This document shows, in pieces, positions 30,881-41,015 of a stretch of DNA of 61,068 nucleotides (within the stretch, counting starts at the first letter, position 1; every line of letters begins with the position of its first letter). The stretch is taken from the IMG/VR virus record IMGVR_UViG_3300019487_000034, positions 1 to 61,068 of that record. One strand, 5' to 3'. The translations under genes and the position numbers were made by a program. This DNA is from a virus. The notes below the pieces were generated by a model that saw only the letters and a program-made list of their open reading frames with translations, was not told the origin of the DNA and did not search any database.

Positions 30881-31735
30881 TTACTTCGTTCCCCCGGGTG
30901 GAGCCGAGGGAGACCCGGCGTCCTGCCAGCCCGTGTAACTCTTCTGCCCCCCGGCATCTTTATACTGTCCATACTCATCTGAGAAGGCACCTGACTTATA
31001 TGAGCCATATGCACTGACGCCGGCAGCTCCCATGGCCCCAACGGCGCCAATAGTTGCTGCCTGCTTCGCATCGGCCATCTCATTTTGCGCCATCTGGAGT
31101 GCTGCGTTGAGGTCGATGGAAGCCATGGCCTTCTGGAAGTCCCGATCCGAAGAGGCCAGGACATTCTGATTCCCGAGGCTCTTCACCAATAGATCCTTAT
31201 TAGATCCGAGGACTGCCTTCTGCAGGGCCTCCTTGAAGGCGAGATCATTATCCAGACGATTCCGCTGACCTTCGAGTTCCAACTTGTCGAGGTACTTCTG
31301 GTCACCCATGCGCATCGTGTGGGACAGTTGCTCCAACTTCGCCTTATCTTTCTCGAAGTCGAGAGTTCCACGCTGCCTTCCGAGATCTGACAGTAACTCC
31401 TGCTTCCGTATAGAGTTCTGCTGTTGCATTTGCTGGCGACGGAGATCGAGATCCGCACGAGCCGATTGCTCCTGCATCCCGAGTTGTTGCACCTTCTGCC
31501 CAACCTCGGCAGCGGCTAGTTGCCCCTGGGGTTGCAGTTGTTCCAACTGTTGCCGGGTCTGGTCCACCGCAGCCGATTCTGCAATAGCAGATTGTGGCGC
31601 AAGCTGACCGGCACCCACTGCCTTCCCGCTCTTCGCTGCCAGGAGTTGCCGGGCCCGACCAGTCTGATCGGTTGTACCGACAGCTTCGGTCCCCGTGGCT
31701 GCTAGGTTGCGTTGAATCTTATCGATGAGGGCCAT
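30881..31735 (-). CDS. Gln-rich internal virion protein, paralogue
   Basis: A 284-residue protein. Gln-rich coiled coil (QQLEQLQPQGQL, LDLRRQQMQQQN), then a Gly/Ala-rich segment (AATIGAVGAMGAAGVSAYGS) and a Gly/Ser/Pro tail. Architecture resembles the neighbouring 30074 gene. It precedes that gene with three bases between. Confidence 0.65.
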   Translation of the reverse strand: MALIDKIQRNLAATGTEAVGTTDQTGRARQLLAAKSGKAVGAGQLAPQSAIAESAAVDQTRQQLEQLQPQGQLAAAEVGQKVQQLGMQEQSARADLDLRRQQMQQQNSIRKQELLSDLGRQRGTLDFEKDKAKLEQLSHTMRMGDQKYLDKLELEGQRNRLDNDLAFKEALQKAVLGSNKDLLVKSLGNQNVLASSDRDFQKAMASIDLNAALQMAQNEMADAKQAATIGAVGAMGAAGVSAYGSYKSGAFSDEYGQYKDAGGQKSYTGWQDAGSPSAPPGGTK

Positions 31736-31738
31736 ATG

Positions 31739-34027
31739 TTATCCCATGTCCAATCCGTACGGATTAGCTGCAGAGCCCTGGAAGGTTGGTTCCTTGCTCT
31801 TAGTCTGCTCATGCTTCTCTCGTAAATCCTTCTGCATAGCCGGAGTACTGCCGAGTTGTCGAGCATAGACTCGATCCTGGAGATCCCCCGGGACCTTCTT
31901 GCCTTCCGTGCGAAGTTTACGGAAGGTCTGATCGTCGATGGCATTATCAATCTTCGTTCTCAATGACTTACTACTCTGGTAGATGGGCAGTTCCTTGAGG
32001 GAGTGCAGGTAATCCAGATCCGGACCAGATAGTCCCCCGGCCACATAATCGGTGGCCTTGCCAGATGCATCAGACCACTTAATACCCCCAAGTGTCTCCC
32101 AGATGGCAGTCTTCAATCCCTTACTCTCGAGGGTCCGGGCATCTAGTGTACTATACACGGTGCGCATGGAGTCTGTCAATCCCGCTGGAGCATCATGTTC
32201 CCCGAAGCTGGAGGCTCCCTTGAGTACCTCCTTCACCGTATCTGCTTTCATCATTCCCTTGGAAATAGCGGAGTACAGACGGGTAGCTGCCTCGGCATCT
32301 ATCTTCCCGTCCTTATTGGAGTCTAATAGTGTGAGATCCTTGGGAACTTTCAGGCCGAGCTTACGCATGGCAACGGCATCATCGAGGAGGGTCTGAGCCC
32401 CGCCCGTGCCGGCAACCTTGCCTCCGAAGTATAGGTTCACTAGGGCGTCAGCATCTCCTCTAGCCTGTTCGAGTCCCGCCATGGCACGCTTATTGCGATC
32501 GAGGATCTCCAACTTAGTAAAGCCATTGGCATCCCGCTTATTAATGAGATTATCTAGGTCCCAGGCATTAGTCATTCCCATGAGTTCTGTGGTCAACTCG
32601 GGAAACTGGGTGGCCAGGGCGAACATCTGATTGATACCAGCAGCAGATTTCTTCAGGAACTCGGGAGTTCTGGTCTTGAGTAGTTTGAGTACACCCGTGG
32701 GTTCCAGCTTCTTCGCTTGGGGAGTGCCCCACTTGTCCCCATAGAGGGACTTCATCAGTTCGTCTGGAACAGCAACACCCTCAGCAATATTGGACAGTTC
32801 CTTGTTCGCCTTCTGAATGGCAGTATTCTCGGCCGTCGCCTTGCCGATACCAGTAGCAACTTGGGTAAGTGCATCCCTATACTTATTGACGAATGCTAAT
32901 AAGCCCTTAGCCGTTGGGTCCGCTTCGAGGGCCTTCGAAGATTCCGAGGTGGGATTAGTTAGATAGTCAGTAACTATCTTGCTGATGCTCTCATCACTGA
33001 GGAGTTGCTCCACTGTATACGTCTGACCGGCGAACTGAACCTGATCAGCACTCTCCAGGGAATGGCCCAAATCGAGAAGCTGACGCTCGCTGGCCGCTAG
33101 GCCTGTGGTGGACTGCTCCTGACTCGCTTCACGCAAGGAAGCCCGCTCTGCGGCCCCCAAGAGGCCACTCTGTGCTGCGGCCTCAGTCTCTGCAACACTT
33201 AGGTCCGCCCCGGCAGCAGCAGCCGTATTGACTGCCTCATTGAGGGAATCAATAGTCATCGTGTCAATCTGCTCCGGTGGGACGCCCAGGAGCAGGGCCA
33301 GTTCATCCCTATTGGTTCCGAGCGAAGGCAATAAGGCGCTTACATTCACGGCAGCTGCATCTGTTACTCGCTGTGCAGCGGCAGTTCCGGCAGTAGATTG
33401 AAGTTGTTGAGTAGCCGCTTCCTGTGCCTTGGCTGCCACCTCATCGGCAGATAGCCCAGTTAACTCGAAGAGCTTATTGAGATTCTGCTGTACACTCAAT
33501 GAGTCCAGCGCCATGCCCTGATTCAGGAAGGTGACGACCGAGTTGAAACGTCTGTCCACTTCCGACTGTATATCTGCAGCACCGCCAGTAGCGGTGAGGA
33601 CGCCCTTAGTCGTATACGTGGGAGTACCGGTGGCTAGAGTTTGCTTATTCATCTCATTGCCGATGAGTTCCTGTACCTTCGCTTGGGTATTACCGAAGAC
33701 CTCACCGAGACGTTTCTGCTGTTCCAGTCGTTGCTGTTCCTGGGCCGTGACTGCCGAACGATAGCGTCTATCGGCCTCGGCCTCCTGGAGGGTAGTAGTT
33801 GTATCCAGGACCTGTCGCAGGGCCGAGGGCTTCTGGGCCGCACTACCCGCCATTGCCTGTTGCTGCGGTGTACCCCCGAGAGCCGCAACGCCAGCGGGCG
33901 TAGTAGGAGGAGCCAGCATACCCGCCTGACCAGCCAGCTGGGACGTGGGAGTGGGAACAGCTTCCTCGACGAGCTGCCCGCCACGGCGCACCAGTGTGGT
34001 ATTCACTTTATCGGTTAGTGATGCCAT
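31739..34027 (-). CDS. Large internal virion protein with EF-hand-like loop
   Basis: A 762-residue protein starting MASLTDKVNTTLVRRGGQL at 34027 behind CGAGGA. Mostly helical and Ala/Thr/Gln-rich. LDSNKDGKIDAEA (near position 32310) matches the calcium-binding EF-hand/dockerin loop pattern D-x-N-x-D-G-x-I-D. First of five ejection-type genes, preceded by promoter 34116-34144. Confidence 0.6.
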   Translation of the reverse strand: MASLTDKVNTTLVRRGGQLVEEAVPTPTSQLAGQAGMLAPPTTPAGVAALGGTPQQQAMAGSAAQKPSALRQVLDTTTTLQEAEADRRYRSAVTAQEQQRLEQQKRLGEVFGNTQAKVQELIGNEMNKQTLATGTPTYTTKGVLTATGGAADIQSEVDRRFNSVVTFLNQGMALDSLSVQQNLNKLFELTGLSADEVAAKAQEAATQQLQSTAGTAAAQRVTDAAAVNVSALLPSLGTNRDELALLLGVPPEQIDTMTIDSLNEAVNTAAAAGADLSVAETEAAAQSGLLGAAERASLREASQEQSTTGLAASERQLLDLGHSLESADQVQFAGQTYTVEQLLSDESISKIVTDYLTNPTSESSKALEADPTAKGLLAFVNKYRDALTQVATGIGKATAENTAIQKANKELSNIAEGVAVPDELMKSLYGDKWGTPQAKKLEPTGVLKLLKTRTPEFLKKSAAGINQMFALATQFPELTTELMGMTNAWDLDNLINKRDANGFTKLEILDRNKRAMAGLEQARGDADALVNLYFGGKVAGTGGAQTLLDDAVAMRKLGLKVPKDLTLLDSNKDGKIDAEAATRLYSAISKGMMKADTVKEVLKGASSFGEHDAPAGLTDSMRTVYSTLDARTLESKGLKTAIWETLGGIKWSDASGKATDYVAGGLSGPDLDYLHSLKELPIYQSSKSLRTKIDNAIDDQTFRKLRTEGKKVPGDLQDRVYARQLGSTPAMQKDLREKHEQTKSKEPTFQGSAANPYGLDMG

Positions 34028-34115
34028 ACGCATCCTCGCATCTGCATGCTACTCCATGCTACTACATGCAATAGCATGTAAGTATCTACTATGTATTCGA
34101 CCGGCGGACCGCCTC

Positions 34116-34144
34116 AGTATCACATGTATTTCGGAAGCTGTCAA
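34116..34144 (-). promoter_or_regulatory. Leftward promoter for ejection proteins
   Basis: On the minus strand TTGACA (34139-34144), 17-base spacer, GATACT (34116-34121) preceded by TGT (extended -10). It lies in the 127-base gap before the 762-residue gene. An 11-base palindrome GGCGG-A-CCGCC sits at the expected start. Confidence 0.5.
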
Positions 34145-34154
34145 CCACATATGA

Positions 34155-37100
34155 CTAGGCGTCTGTACCTGTCTGTATTGCCTCGAGAATTCCCTTCGAG
34201 CCCACCGAGGCTACACGGAATTCTACGCTGGCGATCTCTACGGTCTCCAGCCTGGTCGATGTCTCCACCTGGACCGACATGCTGACACCTTTACGCCGGC
34301 TGGTATTATGTCGGACTGTCAGTACGTCCCGGCCGACCGCATCACTGGCACCATCCAAGTTAGTTCCGGGTACTACTATCCGGGCCCCGGTGACATTCAC
34401 GTATTCCTGTTCGGTGTCTACTGCAGTACCCACCTGTGCATTAGAGGGCACAGCTGTGCGGTATCCAATGTAGATTGAATCATAGATCTTCCGGGATCCA
34501 GACTGTCCGAAGTCATTGGCCCGTAGTTGCAACCGGAATGTATAGGCGGCATGGTCATCCTGGTAGTCTACCTCATCTCCCATGCGACGTATGACCATCA
34601 TGCGGCCCGTGGAGGTGCAGAAGAATGCGTCCTGGTTGAGGTTACACCAGCCCGTAGTCGGGTGATTATCATAGCGAGTCCAGGCACCGACGCCCTTCTC
34701 CACTTCATTAGTGTGGTCGTACACGAATACTTCGGAGGTCCTAGTCTCGCTTAGCAGGGGAACCGATAGCTTATACTTCCGGCCCACCGTGTAGTGATGT
34801 CCCTGGGCCAATTCGAGCTGGGTGCGGTCTACCCGATCCCAGTTCCGTTCCATGAGTTTCCCGACGTACTCCACGACTAGATTGCGACGGAGAGCATAGA
34901 TACCGGATTCATTGGCGAACATGATGCCATTCTTAGTGACGCTGACGGAGTTGGGCGCCGTACACCCGATACCCTCAGTCTCGATACGCTGCACGGGGTT
35001 GCGGCCTGCTCGCTTCTCATTTACGTCCACGAGGTAGATCGAGTTCTCCTTGAACACCACTATGACACTGGACTGCTGGGCAGCACCGAATGCCGCTTCT
35101 CCGAAGAAGGGGACTATCACAGTCACCTCCTGACCATCGGCGGGATTAATGTCAACCGCCGAATCTGAGTCGGTATCGAGTATGGCCGTGGGATTATCGA
35201 AGATCTCGGGGAAGTTCTCGTATCCAATGAGGATCCTCGATGGGAATAGCGCTGTTTGCGAACTGACCGTAGTTCCCGAGGCACGCTCAACATCATTAAC
35301 GAATACCCGGAAGTTCGTTCCGAGGGCGACTAGCCGCATCCCGAGTGCCTCCTCGTCCACTCTGGGTTGACGAATGAGTACTCGCCCGGAAACGCCGGTA
35401 TCATTGCCACCGATGGCGATGACCCAGGGTACGAAGGTGGTATATCCGGTGAGCGTAGTATCTACGTTCCGCATTGAGGCATTGATTGCGAGTGCTAACC
35501 GCCGTCCAGCCTGGAATAGTTGCAGGGTTGTATTGGCACTGGCAGCGGAGGAGTTGCCATCGTTCCCCAGCAATATAGGAATGTCTGCTCCAGCCGCTGC
35601 TCTCACCAATCTCTCGGGGTGAAAAGGTACTATGCCACCTGAACCACCGGCGCCCGTGTAGTTGACACGGAATACTGTGACCGACTGCACGTCCACCTGC
35701 CACCACCCGGAATAGGTGATTGGCCGATTCGCTGTACTCGGAGTGGATAGGGCACTATAGTAGATGTACACCCAGTTACCGTCGACGAGGCCGTGTGGTA
35801 AGCCGGTGTTCACTTCGAAGTAGGTTCCCGGAGTTGCAGGCTCTGAGATGACTATGCTGAAGGCGGTAGAGTCGGTCCGGAATTCATAGCGAGCCCGGTT
35901 CAACATGTCCGTTGTTCCGGTGGTATCATTTACATCTCTACGGAATTCGAAGATTGATCCACTCAGTTGCGTAGCGGTTACTGTGGAATCTCCGAAGAGT
36001 TGCATATCTAACTGCGGGTAATCCCGGACATTACCGAGGATGGCAGTACCAGCTGCCGAGGTGATGCATTCAGCTCGCAGTGGTTCCTGCCAACCCACAC
36101 CTAGCTCGGTACCCTTGAGGGCCGTGTTAATCGGGTCCAGATCGAGAAGGTTGGAATCCCGGAAGGAATCCGAGAATTCAACGTATCCATCGGCACCATT
36201 GAAGGGTAGGCGTTGCTGGAATACTCTGTAGAAGGGAGCAGAGGTGTTGGCCTTGGTCCGGTATACCTGGACGTAGATAGCATCATAGTCGTAATTGTCC
36301 CAGGCGGGGAAGCCCACTAACTTGTGGTGAATGGCGGCGTCCTGGGTAAGTTCAACAGAGTAATCTTCGGATTGCGCCACAGCTGAGGCAATAACATTCT
36401 GATTCTGATCAACAGCATTCAATCGATAGTAATACTTGAAGACTGCGGACTCGGATAGTGTACCCGTCGCAGCGACGCCGGTGTCGAGTGACCGGTCGAG
36501 AAATATGAAGTATGCGGGGGTACTGGTAGCTGTCGTACTGATAATCGTGTACAGCTCAGTACTTCCTGTTAATCTCACCTTAGTACCAATTGGAAGGACG
36601 TCGAGATCCTCTTCTGCAGCGACAGTGAGGCGGCCCCGTGTGGCGTCTCTAGCAGTATATGCTACGGATCTCAGCGAGGTGACTATCCTGGCCGTCGGAG
36701 CGGTATCAGTCTGAATGAATACTCCCGGCTGCCACTTGAATAGCCCAGCTCGGAAGAGTGAGCTACCGTCAAACTTCATCGCCTCATCATCACCATTCTC
36801 GAGGAATAGAGTATCCGAGACCATACAACTGCGGAGGAAGGGTTGATCCCCAAATGTATTGGCGTCGAAGTATCTAATGTGTGTAGAGGGTGTCAGCGTA
36901 TAGGAGTCATCGGGCGCCTCTACCGGAATTAACCGGCGATCCACTTGCAGGGTATTGGTGTCCGAGGTGGTATCTTCCCATTCAATAGGTTCCCCGAGAT
37001 GAACCGTGTGGCCGACAACCACTGCGGTACCCGAGACCGTGTCCGTTTCCGTCGATACAAATGTAAACGTCGTCTGAGATGGAACATCTTCGATGAGCAC

Positions 37101-39362
37101 CTCGCCTGTATATACGCCCGCCCGACGTAGTAATACTCGCATTCCACTGGAGAGGTGGTCGGTATTTCCCGAACCGAGGGTGACCGTGGCCATATCCCCG
37201 TCGCCAGAGATTGATCCACCGGTGATATCGGACAGGGGGTTGACGTATTCAATACGGAGAGGCCGAGTTGCCTCTTCCGAGTAGAAGGCGATATCCCCAC
37301 GTACGAAGTTAACAGCAGTTGCTGCATCGGCAACGTTGCGGAGGGGCATGACCTGCCCGGTGCGCCGGCCGACCAACTGAACACCTGCCTGAATAGTAAT
37401 GACATCGACCACCCCCGAGACGAGGATGTCCGTGGGGGTGGAGTCTGAGCTGGAGAGGACCTCGAGTTCCTGGGAGGCCGACAGGGCATCGGAGAGGATT
37501 GTATCCCCGGGGAGGAAAGGGGAATCAGACTGTAGGGTTAACTTGTCAGTGAAGAGTCCCACGGATCCCGTGACACCGGCATCATCCCAGTCACTTGTGG
37601 TAATCGACTCGTTGGAGACCCAGATGTTAATGGTGGTACCCGAGGCGCCGACCTGGATTATATTGAAGGAACCATTGTGACGGGAGTAACTCATGTCCTC
37701 TGCGGTAATCTGATCCCCGACCGAGATTATCGTGTTGACGTTGGCATCATTTACAGTTAGTGCCGTTCCCGCACTATTCCGTAGGGAAAGTGCCGGGACG
37801 GTAAGAGTGTATCGAGTGGAGCCCCCACCTACCAGCGGATCAAAAGCGACAGCCGTGCAGGTGGCCCAGTTATCACCGAGACCAGTTCCCGTAATGTATC
37901 CCCGGGACCGGCCAGGAGTCTGACCAGTCTCCCACAGTGCCGGTGCTATGACCGTCGTGGAGGCTAGTCGTTGGAATAGCGAGGGCAATGCGGAACCGAA
38001 TAGATAGCTGGTACCTGATTCCGAATATTCCCGAACAGAATACAGATTACCTCCGAGGGCTCCAACTACCCTCGATTCGCCCGCAATCCTGTAGGTGTCG
38101 ATGTGGGTTGCCCAGCCCTCTCGGCCCGTGGGCGCATCCCCGTAGATCTCCGTGTGGTCGAGGCCCCAGATTGTCAACTGCGGACGAGTGTCCGTGCCGC
38201 TTGCGGTTAGCGTCGTATCCGTGACACAGATCTCTGTACTGCGTATAGTGGCATATTCCCAGTAGATCGTGAATGAATTGGCTCCGGGGTTCTGGAACGT
38301 TACCGATATGGTATTGGAGGCGGAGTCATATTCGATCTCATCCGGGATGACCATTTCCAGATCGGTACCATTGGAAACGTAAACGCCGGGGAAGATGAAT
38401 GCTCGTTCGGCATTGGGAATAGTGATCGTATAGGTACTGCCAGAGAGGGAGCCCGTCTTGAAGTTAGCCGAGGGGGCAGCAGAGAGAATCACGAAATAGT
38501 CTGCTGCAACTCCAGTACTATTCGTGACTATTACTGTCACACTTCCCGTGACTGTATCGATCGTCAGTGATTCCGGATCTACGAGATCCCGGTTGGTACC
38601 ATTATCACGGTACACCTGGGCGATGATATTGAAGTTGGAGAGCTGGTGCGTCGCTGCGGTGATCGGCCCACCCGTTAACGTGGTGGGTGTCCCGGTCCCG
38701 GGAACAGAGGTATTGCCTGAGACGTAGGTACTGCCGGTGACTGCATCCTTATCCGCATAATAGGTGAACACCGAGATCGGAGATCCCGTGCCATTTGTAT
38801 AATCAATGTCAATGTCAAATGAGGTCTCATCCACATTGATATTATCCCAGAGGACATACCGATTGGAGAGATTGGAAGCCGAGAGAGACTCCGCAACACC
38901 AACGAATAGGTTGATGGTACCCAGGCCATGAGTAGTTCCCGGCACGGTGAGGGTATTGGTACCCGTCTGGAAGGTCTGCCGGATCTGCTGGAAGAAGCCT
39001 GGATAATACTTAACTGAGTCAGTGGTGGTAAACGGTCCAGCCCCAATATTGGCACTGAGTCGGCCGTAGACAACCATCGGGCTGGAGCGAACCGTTAGGA
39101 GGTCGATGGTGGCCAGTTCAATGGCACTGTCGAGGGTGAAGCAAATCTGATTATTCGGATCATCATACTCGACTGAGACTACTCGGACTGGGAAGTTCCC
39201 GGCATAGCCTGCATAGCCGGGGCGGCCCCGGGCAATTCCCTGGACCACGTCGGCATTGAGCGCATCACGGACATATCCGGGGGGAATCTGATTCTCGGGA
39301 CTCCGAGCGTCAATCCCCTGGAATGGGTCCTCTTTGATAAGGGAGAACGTCGTAGCTGCCAT
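34155..39362 (-). CDS. Tail nozzle-like protein, very large
   Basis: A 1735-residue beta-rich protein. The N-terminal opening (FSLIKEDPFQGIDARSPENQ) and the C-terminal block with VIVVFKENSIYLVDV, NESGIYALRRN and AYTFRLQLRANDFGQ fit the tail tubular B / stabilisation-protein family. It is about twice the usual size (800 residues for T7 gp12), so the middle holds extra Ig-like domains. It should close the tail below the adaptor. Confidence 0.65.
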   Translation of the reverse strand: MAATTFSLIKEDPFQGIDARSPENQIPPGYVRDALNADVVQGIARGRPGYAGYAGNFPVRVVSVEYDDPNNQICFTLDSAIELATIDLLTVRSSPMVVYGRLSANIGAGPFTTTDSVKYYPGFFQQIRQTFQTGTNTLTVPGTTHGLGTINLFVGVAESLSASNLSNRYVLWDNINVDETSFDIDIDYTNGTGSPISVFTYYADKDAVTGSTYVSGNTSVPGTGTPTTLTGGPITAATHQLSNFNIIAQVYRDNGTNRDLVDPESLTIDTVTGSVTVIVTNSTGVAADYFVILSAAPSANFKTGSLSGSTYTITIPNAERAFIFPGVYVSNGTDLEMVIPDEIEYDSASNTISVTFQNPGANSFTIYWEYATIRSTEICVTDTTLTASGTDTRPQLTIWGLDHTEIYGDAPTGREGWATHIDTYRIAGESRVVGALGGNLYSVREYSESGTSYLFGSALPSLFQRLASTTVIAPALWETGQTPGRSRGYITGTGLGDNWATCTAVAFDPLVGGGSTRYTLTVPALSLRNSAGTALTVNDANVNTIISVGDQITAEDMSYSRHNGSFNIIQVGASGTTINIWVSNESITTSDWDDAGVTGSVGLFTDKLTLQSDSPFLPGDTILSDALSASQELEVLSSSDSTPTDILVSGVVDVITIQAGVQLVGRRTGQVMPLRNVADAATAVNFVRGDIAFYSEEATRPLRIEYVNPLSDITGGSISGDGDMATVTLGSGNTDHLSSGMRVLLRRAGVYTGEVLIEDVPSQTTFTFVSTETDTVSGTAVVVGHTVHLGEPIEWEDTTSDTNTLQVDRRLIPVEAPDDSYTLTPSTHIRYFDANTFGDQPFLRSCMVSDTLFLENGDDEAMKFDGSSLFRAGLFKWQPGVFIQTDTAPTARIVTSLRSVAYTARDATRGRLTVAAEEDLDVLPIGTKVRLTGSTELYTIISTTATSTPAYFIFLDRSLDTGVAATGTLSESAVFKYYYRLNAVDQNQNVIASAVAQSEDYSVELTQDAAIHHKLVGFPAWDNYDYDAIYVQVYRTKANTSAPFYRVFQQRLPFNGADGYVEFSDSFRDSNLLDLDPINTALKGTELGVGWQEPLRAECITSAAGTAILGNVRDYPQLDMQLFGDSTVTATQLSGSIFEFRRDVNDTTGTTDMLNRARYEFRTDSTAFSIVISEPATPGTYFEVNTGLPHGLVDGNWVYIYYSALSTPSTANRPITYSGWWQVDVQSVTVFRVNYTGAGGSGGIVPFHPERLVRAAAGADIPILLGNDGNSSAASANTTLQLFQAGRRLALAINASMRNVDTTLTGYTTFVPWVIAIGGNDTGVSGRVLIRQPRVDEEALGMRLVALGTNFRVFVNDVERASGTTVSSQTALFPSRILIGYENFPEIFDNPTAILDTDSDSAVDINPADGQEVTVIVPFFGEAAFGAAQQSSVIVVFKENSIYLVDVNEKRAGRNPVQRIETEGIGCTAPNSVSVTKNGIMFANESGIYALRRNLVVEYVGKLMERNWDRVDRTQLELAQGHHYTVGRKYKLSVPLLSETRTSEVFVYDHTNEVEKGVGAWTRYDNHPTTGWCNLNQDAFFCTSTGRMMVIRRMGDEVDYQDDHAAYTFRLQLRANDFGQSGSRKIYDSIYIGYRTAVPSNAQVGTAVDTEQEYVNVTGARIVVPGTNLDGASDAVGRDVLTVRHNTSRRKGVSMSVQVETSTRLETVEIASVEFRVASVGSKGILEAIQTGTDA

Positions 39363-39411
39363 TACTGGAGATCTCCGTTATCTAAGATTATCAATGAGAA
39401 GGTCGCTGCCA

Positions 39412-40410
39412 TCAGCTCCCCGACTGTGTAGGGAACCACCGGCGGTGTGTGCGTCCCCAGGCGGAACTCCGCCGCTGGATGCGCATGGTCGTTTCACGGG
39501 CAGTTCCGTATTTCTCGATCTGTTTCTCGAACTTATCCAGTACCTGTTCTTCGGTGGCAGCCTCGCCCCCCAGGGAACGCACGATCTCGGCCACTGTGAA
39601 CTCCACGAGGAAGTTCCGTAGAGCACCAGACGGAGGGATACAGGTCCCCCGGATACTGCACACGTAGTCATCTAGTCCGACCGTCGGGGTCTCGGAACTG
39701 GTGGGAAGTGTTCCGTCGACAGTACGATTCAGCACTGAGGTGCGAATGGGACTGGACCGGAATGTGATCTGCTGAGCATCGATTACGGAGATCTGACCGG
39801 TCCACTTCACGGTGCCGGTCTGACCGTCGACGAGATTGACGTATGATTCGAGGGTATCGGCTTCTGTCGAGAGGTCATCTCCCAACGTGTCGACGATGAT
39901 ATAATTACCGGGCTGATTATATGCGGTGATCCGGCCCTGCGGCAGGACGGCCTGCTCGGGTTCCAGGACGTACCAGATGCGGGCCGGGTAGGTTCCGGTG
40001 GGGGCCGTGGGGAATCGAAGCTTCCGGCCCACAACAGTGTACACAGGGGGAGTTGCGCTGGGGTTCCTGGACTCGAATTTCCAGGCATCGTAATAGCCAA
40101 CACGACGAACTTCGACCGTTGTGATCTGCCCGTTGGACCCCTCAGACGTGACGATCTCGACCCGGCTGATCCGGTCCTCGAAGCAATCCTCGGGGAGATC
40201 ATACTCCTGGGCAGTTGTGAGCACCAGGGGGGCGTGAGTGAGGTACGGCTCTGGGTATCTGCGAGCGAGCGTATCGAATGCATAATCTTGGGCCCGATTA
40301 ATGGTGGGCAGGATGCGATTCGGTATACTAACTGAGTCGATATTCAACTCGTCGAGCTGCTCTTGGATCTCCGATACGAGATCGTCGATTGTACTGAGTC
40401 GTCTGGGCAT
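39412..40410 (-). CDS. Head-tail adaptor (tail tubular A-like)
   Basis: A 332-residue protein. The opening (TIDDLVSEIQEQLDELNI, RAQDYAFDTLARRYPEPYL) and the helical C-terminus (EEQVLDKFEKQIEKYGTARE) match adaptors that join the portal to the nozzle in podoviruses. It precedes the nozzle gene by 49 bases. Confidence 0.65.
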   Translation of the reverse strand: MPRRLSTIDDLVSEIQEQLDELNIDSVSIPNRILPTINRAQDYAFDTLARRYPEPYLTHAPLVLTTAQEYDLPEDCFEDRISRVEIVTSEGSNGQITTVEVRRVGYYDAWKFESRNPSATPPVYTVVGRKLRFPTAPTGTYPARIWYVLEPEQAVLPQGRITAYNQPGNYIIVDTLGDDLSTEADTLESYVNLVDGQTGTVKWTGQISVIDAQQITFRSSPIRTSVLNRTVDGTLPTSSETPTVGLDDYVCSIRGTCIPPSGALRNFLVEFTVAEIVRSLGGEAATEEQVLDKFEKQIEKYGTARETTMRIQRRSSAWGRTHRRWFPTQSGS

Positions 40411-40458
40411 GTATCACCCGATTAATATTGGTCACACGATGGAAGCCGAACAAGCTTC

Positions 40459-40746
40459 TCAGTATTGCTCGTCGCTCATCGGCTCGTCGCCACTGGCCTT
40501 CTCAGCCTTAGCGGTCAGTCCCCGCTTGCGGACCTCAGCCAACAGATCCTCATCGGAAGCGTCGGCCAGGGCACCATCGGTTTCGCCCTCGGCCTCACCT
40601 GCCAACTCATTGGACAGGTCGGCGTCCATCTCGGCCGGGGTCTCTTCTCCCTCGTCTGCCGGTTCCATTTCGAGTTCCATGACTGTAACATCGTCCAGCG
40701 GTTTCTTCTTCGCTGGCATGTTCATCTTGCTGAGCTTACCTGCCAT
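40459..40746 (-). CDS. Small acidic protein
   Basis: A 95-residue protein; after a basic start (MAGKLSKMNMPAKKK) it is strongly Glu/Asp/Ala-rich. It may be a virion cement or assembly factor. No family recognised. Confidence 0.5.
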   Translation of the reverse strand: MAGKLSKMNMPAKKKPLDDVTVMELEMEPADEGEETPAEMDADLSNELAGEAEGETDGALADASDEDLLAEVRKRGLTAKAEKASGDEPMSDEQY

Positions 40747-40771
40747 TGTTCTCTCCCGGACCCTGAGTGGG

Positions 40772-40975
40772 TCATCCGAATAACTGATTAATGAGGACAG
40801 TACCCAGGGCCCCTATGACCGCCAGGAATACAGTAGTTGAAATGCGAGCATGCCCACGAAGCCACTCGATAGCTGACTCGGCCTTGGTAACCCTCTCTAG
40901 ATGATTGTCCAATTTGGATTCAATCCTGTCGAGACGAGTACCAATGCCGTCCAGCCTGTCATTGAGGTCAGACAT
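40772..40975 (-). CDS. XhlA-like holin
   Basis: A 67-residue protein: coiled coil with heptads (NDRLDGIGTRLDRIESKLDN) then one transmembrane helix (TTVFLAVIGALGTVLI) and a short tail, the layout of hemolysin XhlA-type holins. Probably part of lysis or of tail anchoring. Confidence 0.6.
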   Translation of the reverse strand: MSDLNDRLDGIGTRLDRIESKLDNHLERVTKAESAIEWLRGHARISTTVFLAVIGALGTVLINQLFG

Positions 40976-41015
40976 GATGCTACCAGATACCTAGTGAAAA
41001 GTCAATGATCATCTG

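Noticed and set aside
40977-41005. TTGACT-N17-TAGCAT leftward promoter before the XhlA-like gene
   Set aside because: The predicted start falls inside the coding region of that gene, so it would not drive it.
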